A stretch of DNA of 64,000 nt from Streptomyces physcomitrii (GTDB lineage Bacteria; Actinomycetota; Actinomycetes; Streptomycetales; Streptomycetaceae): assembly GCF_012273655.1 (NCBI RefSeq), contig NZ_JAAWWP010000029.1:3513-67512 (forward strand), given 5' to 3'. This document shows positions 14,522-22,603 of this stretch, piece by piece. Below the pieces are notes generated by a model. That model ran no database searches and had not been told where the DNA came from. It saw nothing but the letters and a program-made list of their open reading frames with translations. The position numbers and the translations under genes are program-made. Every line of letters starts with the position of its first letter. Positions within the stretch are counted from its first letter, which is position 1.

Positions 14522-15976
14522 CTAGCCGCCCGCGGGCTGGTGGAGAGTGTGGAGGCAGGTGAGGAGGGTGCGGGTCTCGATGTTGAGGTAGTGGCTGTGG
14601 TGCGCGAGTTGCTGGAGTTGGGGCAGGGAGATCCAGCGGTGGTCGGGGGTCTCGTGGTCGGGGTTGAGGGCGGTCTCGATGATCAGGTAGCGGTTGTCGG
14701 CGTGGTAGAAGCGACCGCCCTCTTCGGAGAGCAGGGTGTCGTAGAGCGTCCGGTGGGGTGAGCCGGGCGTGAGGTGGTCGAGGTGCGGAGGCTGGTGGTG
14801 GGCGGGGAGATGGGCGTAGTTGCGGGGGGTGTACTGGATGGTGGGGGCGAGTTCGACGGTGTCGGTGTAGCCGGGTTCGGCGCGGGCCTGCACGAGGACG
14901 TGGGGGGTGCCCTCGTGATGGGCGAGGAGGAAGGCGGCGACGCCGGGACCGTGGGGTTCGATCATCGGCTGGGTCCACCGGGCGATTTCGCGGTTGTGGG
15001 TGGTGACGTCGACGGCCATGACATTGAAGTAGCGGCCGGTCTCGTGGGTGATGCGGTGCGGGGTCTGGTGCCAGTGGGGCAGGTTCTTCAGCGGAATGCG
15101 CTGGGTGGTGACGGTGCGTTCGGTGCGCTGGGTGGTGATCCAGCTGTGGATGTCGGGGTCGGGGTGGACGCTGTCCTGCCTGCTTCGGGCGTCCGCCTTC
15201 CGCTTGTGGTCGCCGCCGTGCGTGTGGAGGGCTTCGTGGTCGGCTTCGTCCAGGTACGGGGTTCCGTGGTGATTGGCGGGTGGATGGGGCAGGAGGGCCA
15301 GGACGCTGCGGGAGTCCATGTTGATGAGGTTGTCGTGGGTGAGGAGATGGCGGATCTGACCGAGGGTGAGCCAGCGGTATCCGTCGAGGAGCGGGATGTC
15401 CGTGTCGGGCGAGACCTCGATGAGCATGTTGCGATTGCGTTTGCGCAGGAACCAGGTGCCCTGTTCGGACTGGCGGGTGTCCGCGAGGATGTGATGGCGG
15501 TCGGGATGCTGGAAGTATTCGAGATAGGGAACGGGCTTTCCCCGGTGCACACGCGTGTAGTTGGAGCGGGTGGCCTGGACGGTCGGTGAGATCTGCAGGG
15601 GACCGTGGTTGCCGGGCTCCATTTTCGCTTGCATGAGGAAATGGGGGATACCGGCGAAATCCTTGACGAGTATGCCGAGTATGCCGATCTCGGGTTGGTG
15701 CAGGATGGGCTGCTCCCAGTGCTCCACGGGAGCGCCTGGCATATCGGTGCTGAGGCCCTCGACGGTGAAGAAGCGGCCGCTCTCGTGGGTGAGGTTCCCG
15801 GTGTCGGGGTGAAAGTGCCAGCCGTTCAGCCGGTCGAATTCGATGATGTCGATGCGGCTTTTGTCGGCATCCACGCGGTCGTTGAACCACCGGTGGAATT
15901 CGGTGAGTTGGGTCTGGGGACTGTCGAGCGCGGCGGCCGAGCGGGTCAGGCGCCGGTGGAGGGTGCTGGTCACCAT
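14522..15976 (-). CDS. NDP-hexose 2,3-dehydratase
   Basis: Removes the C2 hydroxyl of NDP-4-keto-6-deoxyglucose to give the 3,4-diketo intermediate, the first committed step to 2-deoxysugars (EryBVI, TylCVI and OleV family). 484 residues, the usual length, with two internally related halves: each has a W-x-QP-x2 strand and a long block ending in a T-x-Q-x-T-x2-NY motif (PTVQATRSNYTRVH in half 1, PTIQYTPRNYAHLP in half 2). ATG 15976 is chosen because GGAGG lies 7 bases upstream; ATG 15982 would be too close. It overlaps the 3-ketoreductase gene by 7 bases and is the last gene of the operon. Confidence 0.92.
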   Translation of the reverse strand: MVTSTLHRRLTRSAAALDSPQTQLTEFHRWFNDRVDADKSRIDIIEFDRLNGWHFHPDTGNLTHESGRFFTVEGLSTDMPGAPVEHWEQPILHQPEIGILGILVKDFAGIPHFLMQAKMEPGNHGPLQISPTVQATRSNYTRVHRGKPVPYLEYFQHPDRHHILADTRQSEQGTWFLRKRNRNMLIEVSPDTDIPLLDGYRWLTLGQIRHLLTHDNLINMDSRSVLALLPHPPANHHGTPYLDEADHEALHTHGGDHKRKADARSRQDSVHPDPDIHSWITTQRTERTVTTQRIPLKNLPHWHQTPHRITHETGRYFNVMAVDVTTHNREIARWTQPMIEPHGPGVAAFLLAHHEGTPHVLVQARAEPGYTDTVELAPTIQYTPRNYAHLPAHHQPPHLDHLTPGSPHRTLYDTLLSEEGGRFYHADNRYLIIETALNPDHETPDHRWISLPQLQQLAHHSHYLNIETRTLLTCLHTLHQPAGG

Positions 15977-16956
15977 GCCCATGCCTCCGGTCCGGGGCCG
16001 CCGTTGCCGATCGGGGGGAAGAGGCGTTCGAGTTCGCTCAGGGTGTCGGGGCCGAGGGTGAGTTCGAGGGCGCTGAGGGCGCTTTCCAGCTGGGCGACGG
16101 TACGGGGGCCGATCGCGGGTGCGGTGATGCCGGGGCGGGAGGCGACCCAGGCGAGGGCGACCTCGGCGGGGTCGGTGCCCAGGGCGGTGCAGAGCTTCTC
16201 GTAGGCGGCGATGGTGTCGTGGTGGATGGTGAGGGCCTGGGCGGCGCGGCCCTGGGCGGTCTTCTGGGCGGTGTTGTCGGCGAGTTTGCGCAGGGCGCCG
16301 CTGAGGAGTCCGCCGTGCAGCGGGGACCAGGCGATGACGGCGATGCCGTAGCGCTGGGCGGCGGGGATGACCTCGAGCTCGATGTGCCGGGTGATGAGGT
16401 TGTAGATGCTCTGCTCGCTGACGAGGCCGAGGGTGTGGCGGCGGTGGGCGGTCTCCTGGGCTTCGGCGAGGTTCCAGCCGGCGAAGTTGGAGGAGCCGAC
16501 GTAGCGGATCTTGCCCTGCTGGACCAGGACGTCCATGGCCTGCCAGATCTCGTCCCAGGGGGCGTGGCGGTCGACGTGGTGCATCTGGTAGACGTCGATC
16601 CAGTCGGTGCCCAGCCGCCGCAGGGAGGCCTCGCAGGAGGCGATGAGGTGGCGGGCGGACAGGCCCGATTCATTGGGCCAGTCGTCCATGGGGTTCCCGG
16701 CCTTGGTGGCGAGGACGACCTTCTCGCGGCGGCCGCCTCCTTGGGCGAACCAGGTGCCGAGGAGCTCCTCGGTGTAGCCCTTGTGCTTCTGCCAGCCGTA
16801 CTGGTTGGCGGTGTCCAGGAAGTTGATGCCGTGGTCCAGGGCGGTGTCCAGGAGGGTGCGGCTTTCGTCCTCGCCGGCTCTGACACCGAGGTTCAAGGTG
16901 CCCAGGCAGACCTGGCTGACCTTGAGCGCGGTACGGCCGAGATAGGTGTAGCGCAT
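15970..16956 (-). CDS. NDP-hexose 3-ketoreductase (aldo-keto reductase)
   Basis: Aldo/keto reductase of 328 residues that reduces the C3 ketone left by the 2,3-dehydratase (EryBII, TylCII and OleW family). The catalytic tetrad is visible as Asp48 and Tyr53 (DTANQYG), Lys85 (LATKAG) and His126/127 (YQMHH). The NADPH-binding end contains GSSNFAGWNLAEA and ALAWVASRPGITAPAIGPR. ATG 16956 overlaps the previous stop as TGATG, so the 4-ketoreductase, 3-ketoreductase and 2,3-dehydratase are translationally coupled. The pairing of a 2,3-dehydratase with an AKR-type ketoreductase predicts a 2,6-dideoxyhexose with a defined C3 hydroxyl. Confidence 0.92.
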   Translation of the reverse strand: MRYTYLGRTALKVSQVCLGTLNLGVRAGEDESRTLLDTALDHGINFLDTANQYGWQKHKGYTEELLGTWFAQGGGRREKVVLATKAGNPMDDWPNESGLSARHLIASCEASLRRLGTDWIDVYQMHHVDRHAPWDEIWQAMDVLVQQGKIRYVGSSNFAGWNLAEAQETAHRRHTLGLVSEQSIYNLITRHIELEVIPAAQRYGIAVIAWSPLHGGLLSGALRKLADNTAQKTAQGRAAQALTIHHDTIAAYEKLCTALGTDPAEVALAWVASRPGITAPAIGPRTVAQLESALSALELTLGPDTLSELERLFPPIGNGGPGPEAWAW

Positions 16957-17981
16957 CAGTGTCCTTCGTCCGAGGAGGGGACCGGCTCGCCTGGACTGGC
17001 GGGCCCGGCGGGTTTCGTGGGCGTGGCCGGAGCGGCGGATCCGGCCTCCGCGGTGGCTTCGGTGGGGGTGGCCCACTGGTCGTGGAGGGATTGTTCGAGG
17101 CTGATGCGGGGGGTCCAGTCGAGGAGGCGGGTGGCGAGGCCGGTGTCGACGCTGGTCCATCCGCTGCCGTTGCTGGTGAGCGGGGCGGTCCGGGTGTGGA
17201 TGAGGTGCGGGGGCAGGCCGGAGAGCGCGATGAGCTGGTGGGCGAGTTCGCGGATCGGGGTGGGGCGGCCCTGGCCGATGTTGAGGACGCGGCCGGTGAC
17301 GGGTGCGGTGGCGGCGTGCAGCACGGCGGTGGCGACATCGCGTACGTCGATGTAGTCGCGCTGGTCGTCGGCGAGGGTGAGGCTGAGGGGCTGCCGGGTC
17401 TGCTGGGTCCGGCGCAGTTGCCGGGTGAGATGGCCCAGGAAGCTGCCAGGGGGGAGGCCGGGCCCGCAGACGTTGGTGACGCGGAGGACGCAGCCGTCGA
17501 CGCGGCCGGCTTCGGTGGCGTCCAGGAGGTGCGTACTGGCGGCGAGTTTGGTGCGGGCGTAGACGGTGCCCGGAGCAGGGGTGTGGTCCTCGGTGACGGG
17601 GTGGGGCGGGGTGAGGGGCCCGTATTCGTGGACGCTGCCCAGGTGGATCAGCCGGGGGCGGTGGGCGTGGGCGGCGAGGGTGTCCACGAGCCGCTGGACC
17701 AGGGGCTGGTGGGAGGCGGCCATGGCGGCCTCGTCCCCCTGCCAGGCGTCGCCCGCGGCGTTGATCACGAGTTCCGCTCCGCTGAGCGCGGCGGAGATCT
17801 CGGTGTCGTCGGCGGTGAGGATGTCGAGTGCGGTGAACGCGGTGCGGGGAATCGGGTCCGCGGCTTTTCTGGCTATTGCCAGTACGTCATGTCCCTGTGC
17901 GGCCAGGGCCGTACAGATATGGCGTCCGAGGAATCCGGTGCCGCCGATGACAACAGCACGCCGATAGTGCGAAGGGGCCAT
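16956..17981 (-). CDS. NDP-hexose 4-ketoreductase (SDR extended family)
   Basis: NAD(P)H-dependent reductase of the extended SDR family, 341 residues, expected to reduce the C4 ketone in the last step of NDP-2,6-dideoxyhexose assembly (EryBIV, TylCIV and OleU family). Nucleotide motif GGTGFLG at residues 13-19; active site Ser116 (HLGSVHEYG) with Tyr141-x3-Lys145 (YARTK). The last 25-30 residues are Ala/Pro/Thr-rich and probably disordered. ATG 17981 has no clear Shine-Dalgarno, so the start may be leaderless or poorly translated. A 118-base gap to the response regulator contains repeated CCCCTA motifs, a possible internal promoter. Confidence 0.88.
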   Translation of the reverse strand: MAPSHYRRAVVIGGTGFLGRHICTALAAQGHDVLAIARKAADPIPRTAFTALDILTADDTEISAALSGAELVINAAGDAWQGDEAAMAASHQPLVQRLVDTLAAHAHRPRLIHLGSVHEYGPLTPPHPVTEDHTPAPGTVYARTKLAASTHLLDATEAGRVDGCVLRVTNVCGPGLPPGSFLGHLTRQLRRTQQTRQPLSLTLADDQRDYIDVRDVATAVLHAATAPVTGRVLNIGQGRPTPIRELAHQLIALSGLPPHLIHTRTAPLTSNGSGWTSVDTGLATRLLDWTPRISLEQSLHDQWATPTEATAEAGSAAPATPTKPAGPASPGEPVPSSDEGH

Positions 17982-18018
17982 ATGAGCAACGCTATTGGCG
18001 CTTTGTGAAGGGGAACAA

Positions 18019-18053
18019 CCCCTAGCCTCGACCCCCCTAAAGGTCCCCCCTAG
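18019..18053 (-). promoter_or_regulatory. Three CCCCTAR direct repeats before the sugar genes
   Basis: CCCCTAG (18019-18025), CCCCCCTAA (18032-18040) and CCCCCCTAG (18045-18053) recur at 15- and 13-base spacing in the gap between the response regulator and the 4-ketoreductase. Repeats of this kind suggest a binding site for the neighbouring NarL-type regulator or another activator. I see no clear -35/-10. Confidence 0.45.
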
Positions 18054-18099
18054 GCCGCCTTGACCTGCTGTTCTTCTGTGTTCTCCAGGGGTGGGGGTT

Positions 18100-18750
18100 T
18101 CACCGGAACAGATGCCGTTTGTGCGCTTCGCTGACGGCCGCCGCCCTGTCCTTCACGCCGAGTTTCTCGTAGACGTGGATCAGGTGCGTCTTCACGGTTG
18201 CCTGGCTGATGAACAATGCGGCGGCGGCTTCCCGATTGGTGGCGCCGTCGGCAATGAGGCGCAGGACTTGGAGTTCGCGTTCGCTCAGGGGGCCCGCGCT
18301 GGGTTTGCGTACGGTTTGCAGGACTCGGGTGGTGATCGCGGGGGAGAGGACGGACTGGCCGGCGGCTGCGGTGCGGACGGCGCGGGTGAGTTCCTCGCGA
18401 GGGGTGTCCTTGAGGAGGTAGCCGGTCGCTCCGGCGGCCAGGGCGCCCATGACGTCGCCGTCGGTGTCGTAGGTGGTGAGGACCAGGATGCGGGCGTCGG
18501 GGTCGTGGCGCAGGAGGTGCTCGATGGCTTCGACGCCGCCCATCAGGGGCATGCGCAGGTCCATCAGGACGACGTCGGCGCCGTCTCGGCGGTAGAGGTC
18601 GAGGGCCTCGGTTCCGTCGCGGGCCTCCGCGGTGACGGTGAAGTCGCTCTCGCGTTCCAGGAGCGCGCGGAGTCCGTCGCGGACCACGGGGTGGTCGTCG
18701 GCGATGAGGATACGGATCGGCTCGGTCCGTACGGGGTGGGGTGTGCTCAT
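18100..18750 (-). CDS. NarL/LuxR-family response regulator
   Basis: Two-component response regulator of 216 residues. The receiver domain (about 10-125) has the acidic pair Asp18-Asp19, phospho-acceptor Asp64 in VVLMDLRMP, the Thr in LVLTTYD and Lys in LLKDTP. The LuxR-type helix-turn-helix is at about 150-210 (LSERELQVLRLIADGATNRE). ATG overlaps the stop of the histidine kinase gene by four bases. It is placed between exporter and sugar genes, so it probably controls export of, or resistance to, the cluster product in response to the compound or cell-envelope stress. Confidence 0.93.
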   Translation of the reverse strand: MSTPHPVRTEPIRILIADDHPVVRDGLRALLERESDFTVTAEARDGTEALDLYRRDGADVVLMDLRMPLMGGVEAIEHLLRHDPDARILVLTTYDTDGDVMGALAAGATGYLLKDTPREELTRAVRTAAAGQSVLSPAITTRVLQTVRKPSAGPLSERELQVLRLIADGATNREAAAALFISQATVKTHLIHVYEKLGVKDRAAAVSEAHKRHLFR

Positions 18751-20123
18751 GTGCCGGCTCCCGGGGGGATGGCGGGGACGGCGGCGCTCAGGGCGGTGCC
18801 CTCGCCGGGGGCGCTTTCGATGGTGAGGGTCCCGGCCACCCTGCTCAGCCGGCGCCGCATCGCGATCAGCCCCAGCCCGTGCCCCGCACCGGCCGCGCTC
18901 TCCGCCCGGACCGCGCCGGACGTACCGCCCGTGCCGTCCGCCGCGTCCGAACTGCCCGCGTCGGCCGCGCCGTTGGCGCCGTTCGTGCCGACCGCCGTAG
19001 ATGTGCAGTCCGGGCCGGTCGGGTGCGGGGGGCGGAAGCCGGTGCCGTTGTCGAGGATGTCGAGGACCACGAGGTCGTCCATGTAGCTGAGGGTCAGGGT
19101 GAGCTGTGTGGCGCGGGCGTGCTTGGCGGTGTTGGTGAGGGCTTCCTGGGCGACGCGGTAGAGCGTGGCCTCGAGTTCGGGGTGCAGGGGGGCGGTGGTG
19201 CCGGTGGTCTCGAAGCTGAGGTGGAGCTCTTTGCCGTGGGCCCAGGTGCGGGCGAGGGTCCCCAGGGCTTCGGGGAGGGTGGTCGATTCGAGTTGTTCGG
19301 GGCGCAGGGCCTGGGCGGAGCGCCGGGCTTCGCGCAGGCTCTCGCGGGCCAGGGTCTTCGCGGTGCGGATGTGGTGCCGGCGCTCCTCGTCGCCGGTCCC
19401 GCTGTGCTCGGCGGCTTCGAGCTGGCGGATGATGCCGGCGAGTCCCTGGGCGAGGGTGTCGTGGATCTCCCCGGCCATCCGGCGCCGTTCGTCGTGGATG
19501 CCTGCTTCGCGGGCCTGGGTGATGAGCTGGGCGTAGAGGCCGGCGTTCTCGGTGAGCGCGGTACGCAGTTCGGCGACGGTGTGCCGCCGGTCTCTGTGCT
19601 GCTGGCCGAGTCTGCTGGAGAGCAGGTTGATCCAGCCGATGAGGACGGTCTGGAAGGCGATGGCGCCCGTATAGGGGATCAGCGCCGTGAGGGTGGGTTC
19701 GGGCAGGCCCGCGGGGACGGTGTTGACGACGAAGGAGGTGGCGGCCACGCAGGCGAAGGCCCAGCAGGTCGGCAGGAGTACCAGGGCCTGGAGGAAGCCG
19801 GTGGCGGCGAAGAGCATGAACACCCGGTCGTGGGCCATGAGCGCGGCGGCCAGGGCGAGCAGTCCGGCGAGGTAGAGGGCGGCGGGGGCGGTGCCGTAGC
19901 GGCGGCGGCTGTGGCGGCGGGTCGGCAGCGTGTAGGTGAGGGCGCTCCAGCAGCCCGCGGCCGCCACCAGGGCGAGCAGGACGGGCTGCTGCCCACCGCC
20001 GCGGTGGTCGTGGGTGAGGCTCCAGGCGGTCGGCAGCAGCAACAGGAGGTAGGGGAGGGCGCCGAAGAGGATGTCGGAGTGGGTCTCCCAGCGCCGGTTC
20101 TCCTCGACGGCGGCGGCGCTCAT
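18747..20123 (-). CDS. DesK-type sensor histidine kinase
   Basis: Membrane histidine kinase of 458 residues. About five to six hydrophobic segments fill residues 18-175, with no large extracellular domain. The HisKA_3 dimerisation motif has phospho-acceptor His221 in GEIHDTLAQGL, and the N box is ALTNTAKHA. Oddly, the ATPase domain has an insert of about 45 Ala/Gly/Ser/Thr-rich residues between the G1 box (DNGTGF) and the G2 box (GHGLGL), which should lie in the ATP lid. It overlaps the ABC permease stop and the regulator start (ATGA at both ends), so exporter, sensor and regulator are made together. Confidence 0.92.
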   Translation of the reverse strand: MSAAAVEENRRWETHSDILFGALPYLLLLLPTAWSLTHDHRGGGQQPVLLALVAAAGCWSALTYTLPTRRHSRRRYGTAPAALYLAGLLALAAALMAHDRVFMLFAATGFLQALVLLPTCWAFACVAATSFVVNTVPAGLPEPTLTALIPYTGAIAFQTVLIGWINLLSSRLGQQHRDRRHTVAELRTALTENAGLYAQLITQAREAGIHDERRRMAGEIHDTLAQGLAGIIRQLEAAEHSGTGDEERRHHIRTAKTLARESLREARRSAQALRPEQLESTTLPEALGTLARTWAHGKELHLSFETTGTTAPLHPELEATLYRVAQEALTNTAKHARATQLTLTLSYMDDLVVLDILDNGTGFRPPHPTGPDCTSTAVGTNGANGAADAGSSDAADGTGGTSGAVRAESAAGAGHGLGLIAMRRRLSRVAGTLTIESAPGEGTALSAAVPAIPPGAGT

Positions 20124-20857
20124 TCCCAGCGGAAGAGCTTGGCCGCCGCGGCCGTGCCCACCACGGCGAGGACGGCCAGCACGCTCAGATGCAGTGCCTG
20201 CGGCCACTGGCCCTCCCAGGAGTCCCGCAGCGCCTGGAGCGCGGCGCCCAGCGGAGTGTAGTCGCCGATCGTCGACAGGGTGGACGGCATGTCCTCCTTG
20301 GGCACGAAGGCGCCGCCGAAGAAGAGGCTGGGGAAGAGCAGGGACAGGCCGATCGCGGTGGCCGCCTTGCTGCCGGGAGCCACGGCGGCGATGACCAGTC
20401 CGATCGCGAACAGGGCCCAGGTGCCGAGCGCGAAGCTGACGACGAACCCGCCGACGCTCTCGGGGGCGGGGGTGTCGAAGGCGGCCCGGCCCACGACGAG
20501 GACCAGGACCGCGGAGAGGGTGGCGGTCGCCAGGTTGATGACGAGCTGGGCCAGCAGCAGGTTCGCCGGGTGGACGGGGCTGGCGGCCATCCGCCGCAGG
20601 ATGCCCTTCTCCCGGTAGGTGGCAAGGGTGGTGGGCAGCAGGTTCAGCGCCAGCATCGTCAGGCACAGCGATATCGCCATCGCCGGGACGAAGGCCTCCA
20701 TCGACTCCTTGGTCGCGGCGTCGTCCTGCGACTTCTCGGTGACGAAGTGGAAGATCGTCAGCAGCATGATCGGCAGCGCGATCACGAAGAACACCGCGGT
20801 CGGATCCCGCAGGAACAGCTTGGTCTCGACGTAGGTGAGTTTGGTGCGCCCGGACAT
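20120..20857 (-). CDS. ABC-2 type transporter permease (DrrB-like)
   Basis: Integral membrane subunit of 245 residues with six predicted helices: about 22-40, 57-78, 98-122, 133-155, 162-180 and 220-238. The ABC-2 pattern is seen in REKGILRRMAASPVHP (cytoplasmic coupling region) and LLFPSLFFGGAFVP. With the ATPase encoded upstream it forms a DrrAB-like exporter of the kind that gives self-resistance to lipophilic polyketides. AGGAGA lies 9 bases before ATG 20857, and the stop overlaps the kinase start. Confidence 0.9.
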   Translation of the reverse strand: MSGRTKLTYVETKLFLRDPTAVFFVIALPIMLLTIFHFVTEKSQDDAATKESMEAFVPAMAISLCLTMLALNLLPTTLATYREKGILRRMAASPVHPANLLLAQLVINLATATLSAVLVLVVGRAAFDTPAPESVGGFVVSFALGTWALFAIGLVIAAVAPGSKAATAIGLSLLFPSLFFGGAFVPKEDMPSTLSTIGDYTPLGAALQALRDSWEGQWPQALHLSVLAVLAVVGTAAAAKLFRWE

Positions 20858-20911
20858 GGAACCAGGTCTCCTCGAAAGGGGGGTACGCGGCGGGGTGGAT
20901 CCGACGGTGGG

Positions 20912-21820
20912 TCAGGTGGCGGGGTGGGTGCCGGTCAGGGCGACGAAGGCGTCGTCGAGGCTCGCCTGTTCCAGGCGCAGTTCACCGGCGACGATGTGGT
21001 TGCGGGCCAGGACGGAGATCACCGCGTAGACGACGTTGCCCTTGCCGGTGACGGTCACCTGGGAGTGGGAGCGGGTGATGCTGTCGACCTCCGGCAGGGA
21101 GGTCAGCAGGCTGTCCTCGAAGTCGACGGAGGGCTTGAAGCGGATGATCTGCTTCTCGTCGACGCGGGAGATGAGGCCCGCGGGGGTGTCCAGGGCGACG
21201 ACCCGGCCGGACTCGATGAGGGCGAGCCGGTCGCAGAGGCGCTCGGCCTCCTCCATGAAGTGCGTGACCAGGAGCACGGTGACGTCCTGGGCGCGGACCT
21301 TCTCGATGAGCTTCCAGGTCTCGCGGCGGGCGTGCGGGTCCAGGGCGGTGGTCAGTTCGTCGAAGACGGCGATCTTCGGCTTGCCGACCAGGGCGAGGGC
21401 GATGGACAGCCGCTGCTGCTGTCCGCCCGACAGGGAGCCGTAGGCGGCGTCCGCCTTCTCCGCGAGGCCCCATTCGTGGAGGAGTTCACGCCAGTCGACG
21501 GGGTCGCGGTAGAAGGTGCTGTAGAGCTCCAGCGCCTCCCAGACCTTCATCTTCGCCGGGAGTTCGCTCTGCTGGAGCTGGATGCCGATGACCTGGCGCA
21601 GCTCGGCGAGGTCCTTCAGCGGGTCCAGGCCCATGACGGAGATGTCGCCGCCGTCGCGTTTGCGCATGCCTTCCACGCACTCGACGGCGGTGGTCTTGCC
21701 CGCGCCGTTGGGGCCCAGGATCCCGAAGATCTCTCCCTCCTCCACCGAGAAGGACACGTCGGCCACGGCCACGTGCTGGGGGTACTCCTTGCGGAGGTTC
21801 TTGACCTCGATCAGGGCCAT
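20912..21820 (-). CDS. ABC transporter ATP-binding protein (DrrA-like)
   Basis: ATPase subunit of 302 residues with Walker A GPNGAGKTT at 36-44, Q-loop IQLQQSELP, signature LSGGQQQRLSIAL, Walker B IAVFDELTTALDP and switch His in VTHFMEEAE. Walker B reads DELT rather than the more common DEPT, as in several exporter ATPases of this group. A C-terminal domain of about 80 residues follows, as in DrrA. ATG 21820 follows AAGGAAAGGA. It is the first gene of exporter, permease, kinase and regulator, and a dyad upstream probably marks the control site. Confidence 0.92.
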   Translation of the reverse strand: MALIEVKNLRKEYPQHVAVADVSFSVEEGEIFGILGPNGAGKTTAVECVEGMRKRDGGDISVMGLDPLKDLAELRQVIGIQLQQSELPAKMKVWEALELYSTFYRDPVDWRELLHEWGLAEKADAAYGSLSGGQQQRLSIALALVGKPKIAVFDELTTALDPHARRETWKLIEKVRAQDVTVLLVTHFMEEAERLCDRLALIESGRVVALDTPAGLISRVDEKQIIRFKPSVDFEDSLLTSLPEVDSITRSHSQVTVTGKGNVVYAVISVLARNHIVAGELRLEQASLDDAFVALTGTHPAT

Positions 21821-21925
21821 CGGCCGCTGTCCTTTCCTTGTCGCCGGCTCACCCCTGAAGATCGTAGGGGCGGGCTGCCCCGCCGCGGATCGCCTCATCG
21901 GCTGCTCCGGGGGAGTAGGGGCCCT

Positions 21926-21962
21926 CCACCGACCGGTCGAGGGGGGATCAACCAGTCGGTGG
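21926..21962. promoter_or_regulatory. Inverted repeat upstream of the ABC exporter operon
   Basis: CCACCGACCGGT (21926-21937) and ACCAGTCGGTGG (21951-21962) form an 11/12 inverted repeat with a 13-base spacer, 106-142 bases before the ABC ATPase start and just past the 3,5-epimerase stop. It may be the operator of the response regulator encoded in the same operon, or a terminator of the PKS-side transcript. Confidence 0.5.
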
Positions 21963-21973
21963 ACCAACTCGGT

Positions 21974-22603
21974 TCACCCGGAGGCGGGTTGACCGTCCCC
22001 TGGTTCCTGGATCCGGGCGGTGCGGAGTGCCTCGCAGGCCTCCCAGGTGGGGAGCCGTCCGGCCTCGCGGGCCTGTCGCAGGGTGGGTGCGGTGCGGTCC
22101 CGCTCCGAGACCAGGTAGGTCATGTCGGGGGGCCAGGGCAGGGCGAGTTCGGGATCGAAGGGGTCGATCTCGTGCTCGCGGTCGGGGGTGTACTGGACGG
22201 AGTTGAGGTAGGCGGCGACCGTGTCGTCGCGCAGGGCGATGAAGGCGTGGCCCAGGCCCTCGGAGAGGTAGACCGCCCGGTAGTCGACGGCGTCGAGGTG
22301 GACGCTGTCGACCTGGCCGAAGGTGGGGGAGCCCACGCGCAGGTCGATGATCATGTCGAGGAGTTCACCGCTGACGCAGGTCACCAACTTGGCCTGGCCG
22401 GGTGGCACATCGGCGTAGTGGATGCCGCGCACGGTTCCGCGCCGGGAGACGCTGTGGTGGTTCTGGCCCAGGTGCAGGGGATGCCCGAGGGCCTCGGTGA
22501 ACGCCGAGTCGGTGTAGTGGGCGACGAAGGCGCCGCGTTCGTCGCGGTGCACCGGGGGCGCGAACTCGTAGGCGCCGGGCACCGCCAGCTCGCGGATCTT
22601 CAC
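21974..22603 (-). CDS. NDP-4-keto-6-deoxyhexose 3,5-epimerase (RmlC-like)
   Basis: Cupin-fold epimerase of 209 residues that inverts C5 (and possibly C3) of an NDP-4-keto-6-deoxyhexose, committing the sugar to the L-series (EryBVII, TylCVII and OleL family). Residues align directly with RmlC: His62 (VRGIHY), Lys72, Tyr138 (SVQYTP) and Asp169 (SERD). Start is GTG 22603, overlapping the glycosyltransferase stop by four bases (GTGA). It is the only epimerase in the window. With the 2,3-dehydratase and two ketoreductases it completes a route to a 2,6-dideoxy-L-hexose such as 2-deoxy-L-fucose. Confidence 0.92.
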   Translation of the reverse strand: MKIRELAVPGAYEFAPPVHRDERGAFVAHYTDSAFTEALGHPLHLGQNHHSVSRRGTVRGIHYADVPPGQAKLVTCVSGELLDMIIDLRVGSPTFGQVDSVHLDAVDYRAVYLSEGLGHAFIALRDDTVAAYLNSVQYTPDREHEIDPFDPELALPWPPDMTYLVSERDRTAPTLRQAREAGRLPTWEACEALRTARIQEPGDGQPASG

